This document shows positions 17,099 to 29,700 of a stretch of DNA of 64,000 nucleotides, one piece after another. Under the pieces are notes generated by a model that saw nothing but the letters and a program-made list of their open reading frames with translations, had not been told where the DNA came from and did no database searches. Numbering within the stretch: the stretch's first letter is position 1; every line of letters begins with the position of its first letter. Source of the DNA: Paenibacillus qinlingensis (GTDB lineage Bacteria; Bacillota; Bacilli; Paenibacillales; NBRC-103111). The stretch spans positions 62,001 to 126,000 of the forward strand of contig NZ_JABMKY010000002.1 in the NCBI RefSeq assembly GCF_013204845.1, given 5' to 3'. The position numbers were made by a program, and so were the translations under genes.

Positions 17099-19093
17099 TT
17101 AACTGAGTAGATCCTTCGAGAGCTGAACGACATTTTCTATGGAGAAACCGAAATATGCCATGACTTCAGGGCCTGACCCTGATGCACCAAAAGTATTGAT
17201 AGCGATTATTTGTCCTTGCAAACCTACATAACGTTCCCAACCCAATGAAATACCTGCTTCAATGGATACACGTTTGATTATGGTAGAAGGAAGCACAGTT
17301 TCCTTGTAAGAAGCTGACTGGCGTTCAAACAGTTCCATACTTGGCATGGCTACTACTCTGACTGAAATATTATCCTTCTCTAATTCCCTTTTTGCATTCA
17401 CAGCCAACGAAACTTCCGATCCAGTTCCGATGAGAATGAGATCAGGTTGAGCATTGGTCTCCGTTAAGATATAAGCACCCTTCCTAACTTCATCTAAATT
17501 TGCTTTCGTCGAACCGTAAACCGGAAGGTTTTGTCTACTTAAAATAAGAGCTACTGGACCATTCTTGTTCTGCAAAGCATAAGCCCACGCGCTCGCTGTC
17601 TCATTGGCATCGGTCGGCCGTATAACGGTTAGACCAGGGATTGTTCTTAGTGCAGCCAAGTGCTCTACAGGCTCATGCGTTGGTCCATCTTCGCCGACCG
17701 CAATTGAATCATGTGTGAATACATAAATAATCGGCAGTTTCTGCAAGGCAGCCAACCGAATGGAAGGCCGGAGATAATCACTAAAGACGAAGAATGTACT
17801 TACAAAAGGGATAACGCCTCCGTGTAAGGCCATCCCGTTGCCCGCTGCACCCATCGCATGCTCACGTACCCCGAAATATACATTTCGTCCTTCATAGGAT
17901 TGGACACCAAAGGTTTTTTCTCCAATGATATCTGTCATCGTAGAATGCGATAAATCCGCGCTTCCTCCGAATAACGATGGCACATGTTTCATAAAATGAT
18001 TGATCGCATTCCCACTGGCTACACGAGTCGAAATGGGTTTCGATTCATCAAATGTCAGAATATCGGAAGCTTCGATCAGTACCGTACCTTTTATGGCATT
18101 CTCAAGTTCAAGAGCAAGCTCTGGATAAGACTGTTTATAAGAATCCAGCAGTTGGTTCCATTCTGCTTCCTTGGACTGACCAAGATGCTTCAAATTATCA
18201 AAGTGAGCTTGTACGTCCTCAGGGACTGTAAATTCATCATGCGGCCAACCATAGAAATCCTTCGTCGCTTTGGCTTCTTCGGCCCCTAGCGGATTTCCAT
18301 GGGCTTTATTCGTTCCTGCAACCTTGGGACTTCCGTACCCAATGATCGTCCTTATTTCGATTAAGGTAGGACGTGTGGAATCCTGCTTGGCTAATTCGAT
18401 CGCTTTCGTGATTTCCGCGATGTCATTGCCATCCTCAACCCTCAAGTATTGCCAGTTCGCAGACTCCGCTCGCAATTTTGCATTATCTGAGTAGGAAACA
18501 TTCAACTCTCCATCTAATGAAATATCATTAGAATCATACAAAACAATCAGTTTATCGAGCTTCAGATGTCCAGCCATCGACATCGCCTCATACGAGATAC
18601 CTTCCATCAGGCAACCATCTCCAACAAGTGCATACGTGTAATGATCGACGACCGGGAAAGTTTCTTTGTTAAATTTCGCAGCCAAATGAGCTTCAGCCAT
18701 TGCCATCCCTACGGCCATTGCAATTCCTTGTCCCAGTGGACCCGTCGTCGCGTCAACACCATCGGTATGTCCAAACTCCGGATGACCAGGCGTTTTACTT
18801 TCAAGTTTGCGGAATTGTTTAAGATCATCCAGCGACACCTGATATCCCGACAAATGAAGCATACTATAAAGGAGTGCAGAACCGTGTCCTGCCGACAATA
18901 CAAATCGATCACGATTAAACCACTGTGCATGGAATGGATTATGCTTTAGATGTTTTGCCCATAATGAGTATGCCATCGGGGCAGCGCCCATTGGCAGTCC
19001 AGGATGTCCTGAATTCGCCCTATTGATAGCATCGATGGATAAAGTGCGAATGGTATTCACGGATAATTGATCAAGCGTTGTATTCATAAGCAT
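17099..19093 (-). CDS. tkt: Transketolase
   Basis: 664 residues, a full-length thiamine-diphosphate enzyme that transfers two-carbon units between ketose and aldose phosphates. Landmarks: [19 protein letters not shown], active-site His in [16 protein letters not shown], the cofactor stretch [20 protein letters not shown] with DSNDISLDG, and [14 protein letters not shown] in the pyrimidine domain. Start ATG 19093 has AAGGAGAG and lies 23 bases inside the end of zwf, so zwf and tkt translation is coupled. Confidence 0.97.
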   Translation of the reverse strand: MLMNTTLDQLSVNTIRTLSIDAINRANSGHPGLPMGAAPMAYSLWAKHLKHNPFHAQWFNRDRFVLSAGHGSALLYSMLHLSGYQVSLDDLKQFRKLESKTPGHPEFGHTDGVDATTGPLGQGIAMAVGMAMAEAHLAAKFNKETFPVVDHYTYALVGDGCLMEGISYEAMSMAGHLKLDKLIVLYDSNDISLDGELNVSYSDNAKLRAESANWQYLRVEDGNDIAEITKAIELAKQDSTRPTLIEIRTIIGYGSPKVAGTNKAHGNPLGAEEAKATKDFYGWPHDEFTVPEDVQAHFDNLKHLGQSKEAEWNQLLDSYKQSYPELALELENAIKGTVLIEASDILTFDESKPISTRVASGNAINHFMKHVPSLFGGSADLSHSTMTDIIGEKTFGVQSYEGRNVYFGVREHAMGAAGNGMALHGGVIPFVSTFFVFSDYLRPSIRLAALQKLPIIYVFTHDSIAVGEDGPTHEPVEHLAALRTIPGLTVIRPTDANETASAWAYALQNKNGPVALILSRQNLPVYGSTKANLDEVRKGAYILTETNAQPDLILIGTGSEVSLAVNAKRELEKDNISVRVVAMPSMELFERQSASYKETVLPSTIIKRVSIEAGISLGWERYVGLQGQIIAINTFGASGSGPEVMAYFGFSIENVVQLSKDLLS

Positions 19094-20564
19094 AGAACTC
19101 TCCTTTTATTGCATCGTCAGTCGATGCGTTTTTGGAATCGAACCACCAATGGAAGCCGTCAATTGCAAGCAATTTATCGGATTCATTTGGTCCGTACGAT
19201 CCAGCTGGATAGATATGAAGGGGTAGAAGGTTTTCCTGATAAGCGTCTATTATTGGCTGTACCCATTCCCACGACAATTCCACTTCATCCCAATGGGCAA
19301 AATAGGTTTTATCACCTATTAACGCATCGTGGATTAGTTTTTCATAAGCATCTCGAACACCTTCATTCATGACGCTTACTTGTCTCCGATCAGAACTACG
19401 GTCATCTGAACGTTCCTTACCCGTCAGGCTTCTTTGAAAGAAAATGCCTTCGTTGGAACCGATCTCTATAATCAAAAGATCTTTTAACGGACCTTCAGAT
19501 GTAAACTCGATAACAATTCTCGTCACTTTCTCTTCTAATCGCTTGCCTGTTCGAATGTAGATGGGCGTGTCCTTCCAAAACGGGTTATCGATTTGTAGTC
19601 TAGCTGCAATGTAAGTATCATTTTGAGAATCCAAGGCTATTCCCGGTTCATCTGTATAGCTGACAACCTTCTCCCCTTTTATCTCCCCAGCACCATACTG
19701 ACCGCGAACTATATGTTTAGTAACATCCATTTTGTCAAGTGGTTTTAACGCCTTCATTACCTTCCTTTTAAGCTCCCCAACCTCATCTACTGAGCTTCGA
19801 TTGGGCAATTCGATCGTTAACATCATAAGTATTTGAAGCATATGATTCTGAAACATATCGCGTATGGCACCTGCATGATCGTAGTATCCAGCTCTCTCCT
19901 CCACACCTAATGTTTCGTTTGCCGAAATTTGAACACTGGCAATACTTCGTGTTCGTAAGTCTTGCTCAGAAAGAGCAGCGTGAAGAAGTTTCCCCATTTG
20001 CTGAACCATAGGTTTGCCTAAGTAATGATCAATTCGATAAATTTCAGTCTCATTGAATGCTCCGTTTAACTTGTTGTTCAATTGTCTCGCGGAAGACAAA
20101 TCGTGGCCAAAAGGTTTCTCGATCACCAGACGCTTCCAGCCGTTCGCTGAACCAAGCCCGCTTTCATGAATATTTGTTGCGATTGTTTCAAAAAACTCAG
20201 GTCCAACAGACAAATAAAACATCCGATTCGGCGTTAAGTTAAGTTCTGCCTCGCGATCTTCAACAAAGTGCAGCAACTTCGTGTAATCTTCTTTGCGATC
20301 AACATCCAGAACGTGATAACGGAATGCACGCAAGAATTTTTTCATGGTATCAGCATCTTTCACTTCACTTCGGGAGAATGTAATAAGAGATTGCTCTACA
20401 TTCGCCTGAAATGTTTCATGAGATACTTCTCTTCTACCAAGCCCGATTAAGGAGAAGTTTGAAGGTAGTTTCTGATCGATGAACAATTGATACAAAGCTG
20501 GGTAAATTTTTCTTTTGGCTAAATCCCCTGTAGCTCCAAATAATACAAACGTTGCTGGCTCCAT
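19071..20564 (-). CDS. zwf: Glucose-6-phosphate 1-dehydrogenase
   Basis: 497 residues from ATG 20564 (GAAGGAGAG upstream; an earlier in-frame Met has no site). It catalyses the first oxidative step, glucose 6-phosphate to 6-phosphogluconolactone, making NADPH. Landmarks: [16 protein letters not shown] at the N-terminus, active site [12 protein letters not shown] near residue 180, and [14 protein letters not shown] before it. First gene of the operon. No 6-phosphogluconolactonase gene is present in the operon, so that step is supplied elsewhere or runs spontaneously. Confidence 0.97.
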   Translation of the reverse strand: MEPATFVLFGATGDLAKRKIYPALYQLFIDQKLPSNFSLIGLGRREVSHETFQANVEQSLITFSRSEVKDADTMKKFLRAFRYHVLDVDRKEDYTKLLHFVEDREAELNLTPNRMFYLSVGPEFFETIATNIHESGLGSANGWKRLVIEKPFGHDLSSARQLNNKLNGAFNETEIYRIDHYLGKPMVQQMGKLLHAALSEQDLRTRSIASVQISANETLGVEERAGYYDHAGAIRDMFQNHMLQILMMLTIELPNRSSVDEVGELKRKVMKALKPLDKMDVTKHIVRGQYGAGEIKGEKVVSYTDEPGIALDSQNDTYIAARLQIDNPFWKDTPIYIRTGKRLEEKVTRIVIEFTSEGPLKDLLIIEIGSNEGIFFQRSLTGKERSDDRSSDRRQVSVMNEGVRDAYEKLIHDALIGDKTYFAHWDEVELSWEWVQPIIDAYQENLLPLHIYPAGSYGPNESDKLLAIDGFHWWFDSKNASTDDAIKGEFYAYEYNA

Positions 20565-20606
20565 GTTAATCTCTCCTTCGCTGGTTTCTTTTACGCAGCT
20601 CAACTA

Positions 20607-20627
20607 TAATGTTTCATATATCCATTA
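20607..20627. promoter_or_regulatory. LysR box between zwf and lysR
   Basis: TAATG, 11 bases, then CATTA: a perfect T-N11-A inverted repeat lying in the 93-base gap between the divergent zwf and LysR genes. This is the standard recognition form for LysR proteins and suggests that the adjacent regulator controls the operon and itself. Confidence 0.75.
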
Positions 20628-20657
20628 AATCAATCTAGGAGTTATAGCCCAAATTTT

Positions 20658-21536
20658 ATGAATAATAACTATGAATTGTACAAAGTATTTTATTGGGCTG
20701 CGAAGACAGGAAGCCTAACCCAAGCTGCCAAAGTCTTGTTCCTCACCCAACCTAGCGTCAGCCACGCCATCAAACAACTGGAAGACAGCTTTGGTATTAC
20801 GTTGTTTAACCGTAACTCCAAAGGGGTTGTTCTCACGCAAGAAGGTGAGGTCCTGTATTCCTATATTGAGAAATCTCAGATCTTAATTGCTCTCGCTGAA
20901 AAACAAATGGCTGCACTTAAAAATCTAGACAGTGGCGAACTGCGAATCGGCGGGAGTGATTCTCTGTTCAAGCATTACATACTTCAACACTTGGAAAACT
21001 TTCATAAGCAATATCCTGGCATCAAACTTCATCTTAATCACGGAACAACCCCGGAGATTATTGCTCTTTTAAAAGAAGGGGAAATTGATTTAGGCGTCGT
21101 TCGTATGCCAATTTCCGATCCCCAGCTTGAAGTAAGAGAAAGCTTTCAGCTTCAAGATTGCTTTGTTGCAGGATCTCTTTATTCCGAGCTTCAAAATGTG
21201 GTACTATCTCTCGATATGTTGCTCCAATACCCAATCATCCTATTCTCACGGAATAGCCGAGCTCGCATGGCCATTACGGAATTATTTCATAGCTATGGTC
21301 ATCACATCAAACCTGAAATCGAGGTTGGAAGTGTAGATCTTCTCATTGAATTAGCTCGGAAAGGGCTCGGAATCTCCTACGTGACCAGGGAATTCGTAGC
21401 GAAAGAACTGGAAGAAGGAACTCTCTTCGAGATTCAATTAGACGTGCTGATACCACCTTCACACGTTGGTATTATGATTATGCGTAACATGCCGATTTCC
21501 AATGCAGTAAACAAGTTTATTGAACTGGTTCAATAG
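20658..21536 (+). CDS. LysR-family regulator, divergent from the pentose-phosphate operon
   Basis: 292 residues. The winged helix is clear: YKVFYWAAKTGSLTQAAKVL, then TQPSVSHAIKQLEDSFGITLFNRNSKGVVLTQEG. The C-terminal effector domain starts at GELRIGGSDSLFKHYILQHL. By position it probably regulates zwf-tkt-tal-gnd, perhaps sensing a sugar phosphate or the redox state, neither of which can be read from the sequence. The best AGGAG lies about 17 bases from the ATG, which is far, so translation may be weak. Confidence 0.9.
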   Translation: MNNNYELYKVFYWAAKTGSLTQAAKVLFLTQPSVSHAIKQLEDSFGITLFNRNSKGVVLTQEGEVLYSYIEKSQILIALAEKQMAALKNLDSGELRIGGSDSLFKHYILQHLENFHKQYPGIKLHLNHGTTPEIIALLKEGEIDLGVVRMPISDPQLEVRESFQLQDCFVAGSLYSELQNVVLSLDMLLQYPIILFSRNSRARMAITELFHSYGHHIKPEIEVGSVDLLIELARKGLGISYVTREFVAKELEEGTLFEIQLDVLIPPSHVGIMIMRNMPISNAVNKFIELVQ

Positions 21537-21549
21537 ATGGATTAACCTA

Positions 21550-21945
21550 TCACGCAGGAATACCAGATAACCAACCTACTGCATTGTGTACATCCTCGAA
21601 ATCATGGTAGCTTAATTCTGGTGTATCCCTTACGAATGTTTGACTCATGTCAATATTCGTAAGGGTATTCTCTGGAGTAACAATAGCCATATATTGAATC
21701 CCCGCATTCAAGAGTTTAGGAAGCCACTCTTTAGCGAACCATTCAGTGTCTTCTTCTGATACAAATCTATGGTTTTTATCAACTAAAACTTTTTTGGCTT
21801 CTTTTATAACTGCCAGTTCAATTAATTTATCCAGTGGCTCACGGAAATCTTCATTCTGAGTTGTAGAATTCCAACGTAGCACAGCGGCTTCAATCACATC
21901 GTCCCAAAAGATATGAGCTTTATCAGAAAAAAAATAGTGCATCAT
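21550..21945 (-). CDS. STAS/SpoIIAA-like small protein, paralogue of 32245
   Basis: 131 residues from ATG 21945 (TTAGGAGAT upstream; the upstream Met lacks a site). The alternation of strands and helices (KKVLVDKNHRFVSEEDTEWFAKEW, then LLNAGIQYMAIVTPENTLTNIDM) suggests a SpoIIAA/STAS-type fold, but this is by eye only. About half of its residues match the protein at 32245, and both open with (H)YFFSDKAHIFWDDVIE or its near copy. Function unknown. It sits next to the azoreductase genes and ends 13 bases from the LysR stop. Confidence 0.6.
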   Translation of the reverse strand: MMHYFFSDKAHIFWDDVIEAAVLRWNSTTQNEDFREPLDKLIELAVIKEAKKVLVDKNHRFVSEEDTEWFAKEWLPKLLNAGIQYMAIVTPENTLTNIDMSQTFVRDTPELSYHDFEDVHNAVGWLSGIPA

Positions 21946-22032
21946 ATTTTTATCTCCTAACATAAATTATTTGACGTTTATCTATGTCATAAACCATGTA
22001 TGCTTTGCTTAATATCACTATACTATAATTAG

Positions 22033-22047
22033 TTACTATATAAGTAA
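22033..22047. promoter_or_regulatory. Inverted repeat upstream of the STAS-like gene
   Basis: TTACT-ATATA-AGTAA, about 90 bases before the start at 21945. It resembles the HxlR/DUF24-type sites at 23653 and 47675 (TTAC...GTAA) and may be a related operator. Confidence 0.4.
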
Positions 22048-22143
22048 TTAATATATTTCATAATAGACATAGACCACATGAATGGCTTACGTCTTAGCTC
22101 ATAGCTTCAAACACTCATTTAATTACATATTAAGCTTCCCGTA

Positions 22144-22185
22144 CATAAAAAATAACGACTCCGATTATTCATCGAAGTCGTTATT
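22144..22185 (-). terminator. Terminator of the azoreductase pair
   Basis: AATAACGACT(C)CGAT pairs with ATCG(A)AGTCGTTATT. On the minus strand it is followed by TTTTTT, just after the stop at 22193. Confidence 0.85.
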
Positions 22186-22192
22186 GCTTTTT

Positions 22193-22876
22193 TTAAAATG
22201 CTTTTGCTAAATCACGTGCTTTTCGGATAGCTTTAGCCTTTATCTCTTGTGATTGATCAGAAGCCGCACCCATGCCTTCAACGAAAATCGCTTCAAAGCT
22301 TGGAACACCAAGAAATTTCATAATGACATCCAAATGGCGATGGCCCATTTCAAAACTCTCCATCACCGAACCAGGCGACAAAAAGCTTCCGCTTGCTTGG
22401 ATATGAACTGCTTTTTTTTGGTCTAATAAGCCAACTGGACCTTTGTCAGGAACATACTTAAACGTTTTACCGGCTACACAGATAGAATCAATATACGCCT
22501 TTAATACAGGAGGATACGAAAAATTCCATGTTGGATTTACAAATACATATTTATCGGCTGCAACGAATTGTTCGACGAGTTCGTTCAAACGGTCAATTTT
22601 GGCTTTCTCTTCTTGGTTTAGGTGTTCGCCGTCACCCAGCTTTCTCCAAGCATTGAACACATCACCATCGATGTTCGGGATATCCGAATTATAAAGATCA
22701 AGATGAACTACTTCATCCAAAGGATGCGATTGAAGATAACTCTCGATAAATTCAGCCCCCACAGCCATGCTGTACGAAGCATCTTGTTTATTGGGATGAG
22801 CTGTAATATACAAGACTTTCTCTTTCCTGTCATTACTCTTCGAGGAACCGAATATTTTTTTTATAAATTGCATCAT
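22193..22876 (-). CDS. azoR: FMN-dependent NADH-azoreductase (AzoR family), N-terminally extended
   Basis: 227 residues. After a 20-residue basic, amphipathic extension ([20 protein letters not shown]) the flavodoxin-like fold begins [20 protein letters not shown]. The FMN-binding loop [19 protein letters not shown] and the [12 protein letters not shown] stretch are typical of AzoR proteins, which reduce azo dyes and quinones with NADH. It is the second of a tandem pair, 22 bases after its sister. The extension is absent from the sister and may target the membrane. The start is ATG 22876 or 22873. Confidence 0.92.
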   Translation of the reverse strand: MMQFIKKIFGSSKSNDRKEKVLYITAHPNKQDASYSMAVGAEFIESYLQSHPLDEVVHLDLYNSDIPNIDGDVFNAWRKLGDGEHLNQEEKAKIDRLNELVEQFVAADKYVFVNPTWNFSYPPVLKAYIDSICVAGKTFKYVPDKGPVGLLDQKKAVHIQASGSFLSPGSVMESFEMGHRHLDVIMKFLGVPSFEAIFVEGMGAASDQSQEIKAKAIRKARDLAKAF

Positions 22877-22898
22877 AGCATTATGACTCCTTCAATAC

Positions 22899-23537
22899 TT
22901 AGAATGTTTTTGCCAGCTTCCAAGCTTGTACGATAGCATCCTCTTTAATCTGACGAGCTTGATCCTGAGCCGCGGCCATACCTTCTACATAAACAGTCTC
23001 TAAAGTTGGAACTCCTAGGAATTTCATAATGACGTCTAAATGGCGATGACCCACTTCAAAATCAGCGAAAGCAGAACCAGGGGATAGTACACTTCCACTT
23101 GCTTGAATGTGAATGGCTTTTTTGCTTTCGAGCAGGCCGATTGGGCCATTCTCTGTATATTTAAAAGTTTTCCCAGCAACACAAATAGCGTCAATATAAG
23201 CTTTCATCACAGGAGGGTATGAGAAGTTCCAAGTCGGGTTTACGAATACATATTTATCTGACGCCACAAACTGATCCACTAACTCGCCGAGTCGGCTAAC
23301 TTTTGATTGCTCAGCATTCGTTAATTGGTCAAAAGGTGTGCCCGATCCCAATTTGCTCCAAGCACTAAATACGTCTGCATCAAGACGTGGGATATCCATT
23401 TTAAATAGATCAAGATGTTTAATTTCGTCATCCGGATTAGCTGCTTTATAAGCCTCAAGAAATTGCTTACCAACGGCTAAACTATAAGAAGCCTCGCTCT
23501 CATTTGGATGTGCAGTAATATACAATAATGTTGACAT
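22899..23537 (-). CDS. azoR: FMN-dependent NADH-azoreductase (AzoR family)
   Basis: 212 residues, standard length for AzoR. The fold starts [26 protein letters not shown] loop [19 protein letters not shown] and [16 protein letters not shown] follow. These enzymes carry out obligate two-electron reduction of quinones and azo compounds, avoiding radical formation. Ribosome binding site AAGGAAT is modest. An inverted repeat upstream (23653) matches the site before the nitroreductase gene and fits YodB-type control, as for azoR1 in B. subtilis. Confidence 0.94.
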   Translation of the reverse strand: MSTLLYITAHPNESEASYSLAVGKQFLEAYKAANPDDEIKHLDLFKMDIPRLDADVFSAWSKLGSGTPFDQLTNAEQSKVSRLGELVDQFVASDKYVFVNPTWNFSYPPVMKAYIDAICVAGKTFKYTENGPIGLLESKKAIHIQASGSVLSPGSAFADFEVGHRHLDVIMKFLGVPTLETVYVEGMAAAQDQARQIKEDAIVQAWKLAKTF

Positions 23538-23652
23538 AAAATATTCCTTCTTTCATTATAATTTTGGAATTCACATTCCTATTTTTTGAATAAAAAAGCA
23601 GAAATTTATTGAAAATGAGTATTGGATCAAATTCAACAAAAATTAAAGCTTC

Positions 23653-23669
23653 TTACATTTTGTATGTTA
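23653..23669. promoter_or_regulatory. Candidate HxlR/YodB-type operator upstream of azoR
   Basis: TTACAT-TTTGT-ATGTTA, an inverted repeat with one mismatch. It has the same 6-5-6 form and the same TTTGT core as the site at 47675 before the nitroreductase. It lies 116-132 bases upstream of the azoR start. Confidence 0.55.
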
Positions 23670-23741
23670 CTATAATTAATTAATTTACGTCAATTCATAA
23701 AATTTCCCAGAAACCCACCCCAATGCACATTTGTTCATACC

Positions 23742-23775
23742 AAAATAAGCCATCGATAAATCGATGGCTTATTTT
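23742..23775 (-). terminator. Terminator of the glucan synthase-like gene
   Basis: AAATAAGCCATCGAT pairs with ATCGATGGCTTATTT with almost no loop. It lies 16 bases after the stop at 23791. Confidence 0.88.
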
Positions 23776-23790
23776 AAGTAAGACAGATTT

Positions 23791-26700
23791 TTATAGTGAC
23801 AGTACGATTTGATGGATTTTACTATCGTCATTTAATTGGACGAAAGGACCGTCATCGGTTGTGAACTCTTGCATCTCGGCTACCTTTCCATCAATCAATA
23901 ACGTAGCTTCACCACTTGACTTTTGCGATAAATTTTTGACAGAAATGTGGTACTCCGAGTTTCCGAAACGGTAGATTACGGCATACTCAGGCCACTCTCT
24001 TGGTATACTTGGGCGGATGAACAATCGTTCTCCTCTACGGCGCAGGCCGAGAATCCATTCAATTCCTGCTTGGTACATCCATCCTGAAGCTCCTGTATAC
24101 CATGTCCATCCAGCATGCCCTTTGTGAGGATCTTCTGTATAGACGTCAGCAGACATGACGTAGGGCTCACCCACATATTTACGAACCTCTGATGATGTTT
24201 TGGTATGCATGATAGGGTTCAACATGTGGAATAGTTCAAAAGCTTTGTCGCCTTCACCAAGTCCACACCAAGCAATGATACTCCAGATTACGCCGTGTGT
24301 ATATTGGCCTCCGTTCTCACGGATCCCGGGAGGGTAACCCTGAATGTAGCCTGGACTTGGATCCGTTTGATCGAACGGCGGATACAGAATATGCGCTACG
24401 GACAAGCTTCGATCCACAAGCTCGCGATCGAATGAACGCATAGCCTGCACAGCTTTATCAGGCTGCGCCATTCCAGAGATCACGGACCATGATTGCGCGA
24501 TCGCATCAATCCGGCACTCCGCATTGTGGATGGAACCGAGCCATTGTCCATGATCGGTAAAAGCTCGTCGGTACCATTGACCGTCCCATCCCTCTTCATT
24601 CAGTGAATTCGCAAGCTTGTCATATATTTGACGATAATTTGCTGCTCGTTCTTGGTCACCGTGATCTTCACACAAATCGGCTGTTCCTTTCAAAACACTT
24701 CCCAAGAACCAGCCGAGCCACACGCTTTCACCTCGTCCTTCAGCGCCAATACGACTCATTCCGTCGTTCCAGTCTCCAATTCCGATCAACGGCAGCCCAT
24801 GCTCACCAAACCGTAAACCCCGGTCGAGCGCACGCAAGCAGTGATCTAAGATCGTGCCACTTTGCTCGGACAACACGGTCGGCTCATACCGTTCATGCTC
24901 CTTCTCGTTTAAAGGTTCGCTTCGAAGAAATGGAACAATTTCGTTCAATAAGCTCTCGTCTTCGGTATGTTCCATGTACCTGACAACAGCATAGGGCAGC
25001 CACAATAAATCATCGGAAAAGCGGGTGCGGATGCCGCGGTGCGTTTCCTCATGCCACCAATGCTGGACATCGCCTTCTTCATATTGGTGACTGGCGTGAA
25101 GTAAAATTTGCGCCCGTGTGAGCTCAGGACGGACATGGAGCAGCGCTAGTGAATCCTGCAGTTGATCGCGGAAACCGTAAGCCCCACCTGCTTGATAAAA
25201 TGCGGAGCGCGCCCACATCCGGCAGGACAACGTCTGGTAGAGCAGCCAGTTGTTCAGCATGATGTCCATCTCAGGGCAAGGCGTGGTGACGGTAATCGTA
25301 CTCATTGTATTGTCCCAATACTCTTTCACATCCTCAAAAGCCTGCTCGCATACAAGTGTTTGTCTATACTTTTGTGTAAGCTGAGCTGCTGATTCACGAG
25401 AATCCTCGCACCCAAGCAAGATGTAGACGATTTGCTCCGTGTTGGGCTCAATGACCATTTTGTTTTGAATGGCTCCACACCCCTCATACGAAGGACCGAT
25501 CGCTCCAGACAAGTGAAGGCGGTTCATGACCGCAGGATGTTCCAGCGTGCCGTTACGACCAATAAATTCCAAGCGGTCCGATGTCCAAGTCATTGCCATA
25601 TTTGGCATTGTAGCTTCCATCTGCGGATGCATCGCTAGAAAGGCGGTCGCATCCCGGAAATTTTCTTGATACGTATTACGTGCCATCAGTACTTCATTCT
25701 CTGAATCCCATTCCGAGACGATGTGCGAAGCATTTCCTTCACGGTGCACACCAAGCACCCATTCGGCATAATAAGTGACCGATATTTCCCGTTGCTCGGA
25801 TGTTGTGTTTTGTAATCGCAATTTGATCACTTTGACGGGATCCTCCAGCGGTACAAAGACGGTCATTTCTTGCAGGAGACCATGACTTTCATGATGATAT
25901 CGCGTATAGCCACGACCATATACGACCTTATAGCTGGAAGTTGCTTGCCCGCGGGCTGGTGTCAACGACCAATACTCCATACTTGCTTCATCCCGTAAGT
26001 AGCATACTTCCCCTGGTTGGTCGATGGCGGGATCGTTCGACCATGGCGTTAATTTGCATTCGCGGCTGTTCCGCCACCATGTATACCCTGTATATAGTTC
26101 TGATGTCAAACATCCGAATTTCGGATTAGCCATCACGTTAATCCAAGGTGCTGGCAGGTAGTTACCATTTTTTATTATGATGTGGTACTCGCGCCCGTCT
26201 GCTGTAAAGCCTCCCCAACCATTAAAGAAGAGAAGATCATTCGAATCGACGACCTTATGAGACGCAAAACGGTTTGGTGATGCCGTAATTGGAATCGATT
26301 CTACCGGAGTAGGGCTCGGAACAGATGCTTTTAATTGGGCTTTTAGACTTGGGCCATCGGCTCGCAGCACAATACGGGATACCGCGAATAACAATGACTT
26401 GTCACCATCCCCTATTTGAGAAGCGGGCAGGACGTGTACGCCCCCTTTCCCTGAACCTTGTCCGCCAACGATCTGTTCTACCGTTCGCCGAAGGGCTTCT
26501 TGTAATTCCTGTTGATACCCTTCGACGGATTCATTCAAAATCACAAGGTCGATGAACAACCTGTTATGACGCAAGTACTCATATCCAATGATAAGCTTGT
26601 TTATAAAAGCTAGATTCATCGTATCTGAGACCCGGATCATAACAATCGGCAAATCCCCAGAGACCCCATACGCCCAAAGTCCTTGCTGTCCTTTTGGGTT

Positions 26701-29700
26701 AACAGCGATCCCATTCTCCCGCTCTGGACGAAGCGGAGCTGAATAAAGCGTACAACCCGCAAGCAATTGAAAAACAGTCAAATCTGCAATCGTGATATGT
26801 AAATGCTGTATTTCAATTTGGCTCCTTGTCCAAGCAAGCTGGAAAGATCGCTCGATTTGTTGTTTATGGGACAACTGCTGCACAATATCAATCGCTTGTT
26901 CTTTCGACTCTGTTACTCCCGTTAGAGCTGTCAATTCAACTTGCTCGCCAGGCTGTAGGGTTAAACGTCGCCGCATAATAAATGCCGGATCGGCCACCGA
27001 TCCAACCGTGCTGCCAAGACGGGTTGCAATGCCACTTGGTCTGGATAGCGTATATCCCCTGCCAATAAACCGCGCACGATCTGTCTCAAATTCCACAGGT
27101 CCAAGTGGCTTGTCGCCAGTCGTTAGCGTATGGAACGCCCACACGGATTTCTCTCCACCGTCCCGAGGACGTTTGCGAGCAAGCAGGCATTCAGCATTAG
27201 CTTCGAATTGCGTTTCAATAAACAATTTGGTGAAAGCCGGATGCGCTTTATCCGCATCGTGAGGCGCTAAGGCGATTTCGAGAAACGTCGTTACCTCGAT
27301 GATCCGCACTTCACTTCCCTTATTGGAAATGGTTAACCGTCGGACTTCGGCGTTCACTTCAGGCGATACGCAGATTTCAAGTATTGTGTGTACATCCTCC
27401 TCTTCACATAAGAACGTGGATCGCTCTTGGGAGAACTGCGCCCGCTGTTTGTTGGATGACAGGCGACATGGTTGAAAAGTCGGGGACCATACCTTATCTG
27501 AAGTGACATCCCTAATGTATATATAACTACCCCAGTTGTCCGTAACCGGATCTTCTCGCCAACGCGTTACATCCATCTCTTCAAACCGAATGAATCCACT
27601 GCCGCTATTAGAGATCATCGTCGTGAGTGACCCATTCGAATGTACATTCACCTCAGGAACAGCTGTATCGGCGGAGTCATATTCACGCAAAGGGACAATA
27701 TGTGCCGGTTTCGGTTTTTCGATCCTTGACTGCCCTGATAATTCACGATTTATGATAGAATCCCGTGGAGGAATTCGCTCTTGCAACAACAGTTCCGCCG
27801 CCTGTACGCGTTTATCGCGATGAAAGTAATCATACATTTTACTCGGCAGGAGTACATTCGCAAGCGTCAGCAAACTCATTCCTTGGTGATGAGCCATAAA
27901 ACTTCGGATGATCTTGTAAGTATCACCTTCTGGCATACGCTCAGGGGTAAAATCAATGGCCTCGTAAAAGCCATATTGGCCACGCGCGCCTAGTTTCTCC
28001 ATTCGCAGTAAATCGGTCAACCCTTCACGTAATGCAAATGGAAGTGCCATGACTGTCGCATACGGCGCCAGAACCAAATCTTTTTCAAGTCCACGTTTGA
28101 AGCCTAAGCCTGGAACACCGAATGCCCGGTATTGGTAATTCATCTGATAATCAAACGCGTAATAACCGGATTCCGAAATACCGAAAGGAACACCTCGTTC
28201 ACGAGCGTATTCAATTTGTCGCTTCACAACACCTCGATACGTACTTTCCCAGATCGTGTTCCGATAGGAACGCATAATCAGGCTCGGCATCAAGTATTCG
28301 AACATTGTACCTGACCACGAAACTAGAGTTGTGTGGTTCCCTTGCCTCTTTACTGTCCGGCCGAGGGCCAGCCAATGGGACACTGATATTTGCCCAAGTG
28401 CAATTGCAACAAAGCTAGTCTCTCTGGCCTCGGAAGCTAATAGGTCATAGAGAATATTATCCCGCTGGTTCGATGAAGCATGGAAACCTAGAACGAATAG
28501 TTTGGCTTTATAGTCATAAAGCGGTCTGAAATCGGTCTCTATAATCAAAGTTTCGATACGGTCGATTAGCTTGTAGCCGAGGGCTAGCCAATCACTTGAG
28601 GCCGCTTGATTAGACGAGTGCCTGTTATCCTTCATATCCATATCAGCATGTTGATCTTCTAGTCCAATGTACGTCATTTCTTCAGGGCTCGTTTGATCTA
28701 GATCAACGGCAAACTCAACATTTAACCCTAATTTGTTGCCAATAACTGACGGAAACGTTTGTTTACCCATATTGAAATCAGTCTTAAGCCAATGGGCCAA
28801 CCCTTGCTTGACCGTCATTAGACTGGCCACGAAATTACCCGAGTCCACCGTTGAAACGTAGGCTGGCGGTAGTACACCTAGTGAAAGGGTATCGTACCAG
28901 TTATAAAGATGTCCGTTCCATTTGTCTAACTTCTCGATCGTGCCCACAGTCCGTTCTAAACGCTCCACAAGCGCAGGTGTATCAATAAACTCGAAATCCC
29001 GAGCAGCTAGTGCAGCTGTTAGCAGAAAACCAATATTGGTTGGAGACGTACGATGTGCAACGCCATTTGGAGGATCCATTTGCACGTTATCCGGTGGCAG
29101 AAAGTGGTCCTTAGGACCGGCATAATCTTCATAAAATGTCCAAACTTGCTTAGCCAATACACGCATTTGGTCCTCTTCCTCCGGCGTGAATTGCAGCTTT
29201 TCATGTGCAAGTGGCTGGTCCAGCCAGCGAACAGTCAGAGGAGCTAAAGCCCATAGCAAACATAGCGTGAAACCCATCCATTTTTGCGAGGTCTCCTGCT
29301 GTATCGCTACAGCTAAGGCAAAGAGGATAATCAATCCATATCCGCCACGAGTTCCTAGAAGCAACCCTTGTTGTTTCCCCTGATTGTTTTCAATATGAGA
29401 AGAACTGGTCCATTCAAGCATACGACGTTTACTTATCGAAACCCTGTACAGGGTTTTTATGATCGCATCGAGCAGAACTGCACTTTGAAAAGGTAACGTC
29501 AACATATTCATTAAGACGTATAATGTCGTTGACAACGCCCTTCGCGGATGTACAATAATGGTCTTCAAGTGAAACAGTTGCCGGATAATCGGCAAAAGCA
29601 TCGTTGCTAGAATGAAAACAAACCAACCTACTGCTGAACCAGGCAGAACACTTAAACCAAGTGCTAAGAGGACGAAATAAGCAATTGGAAGTAAACTGCG

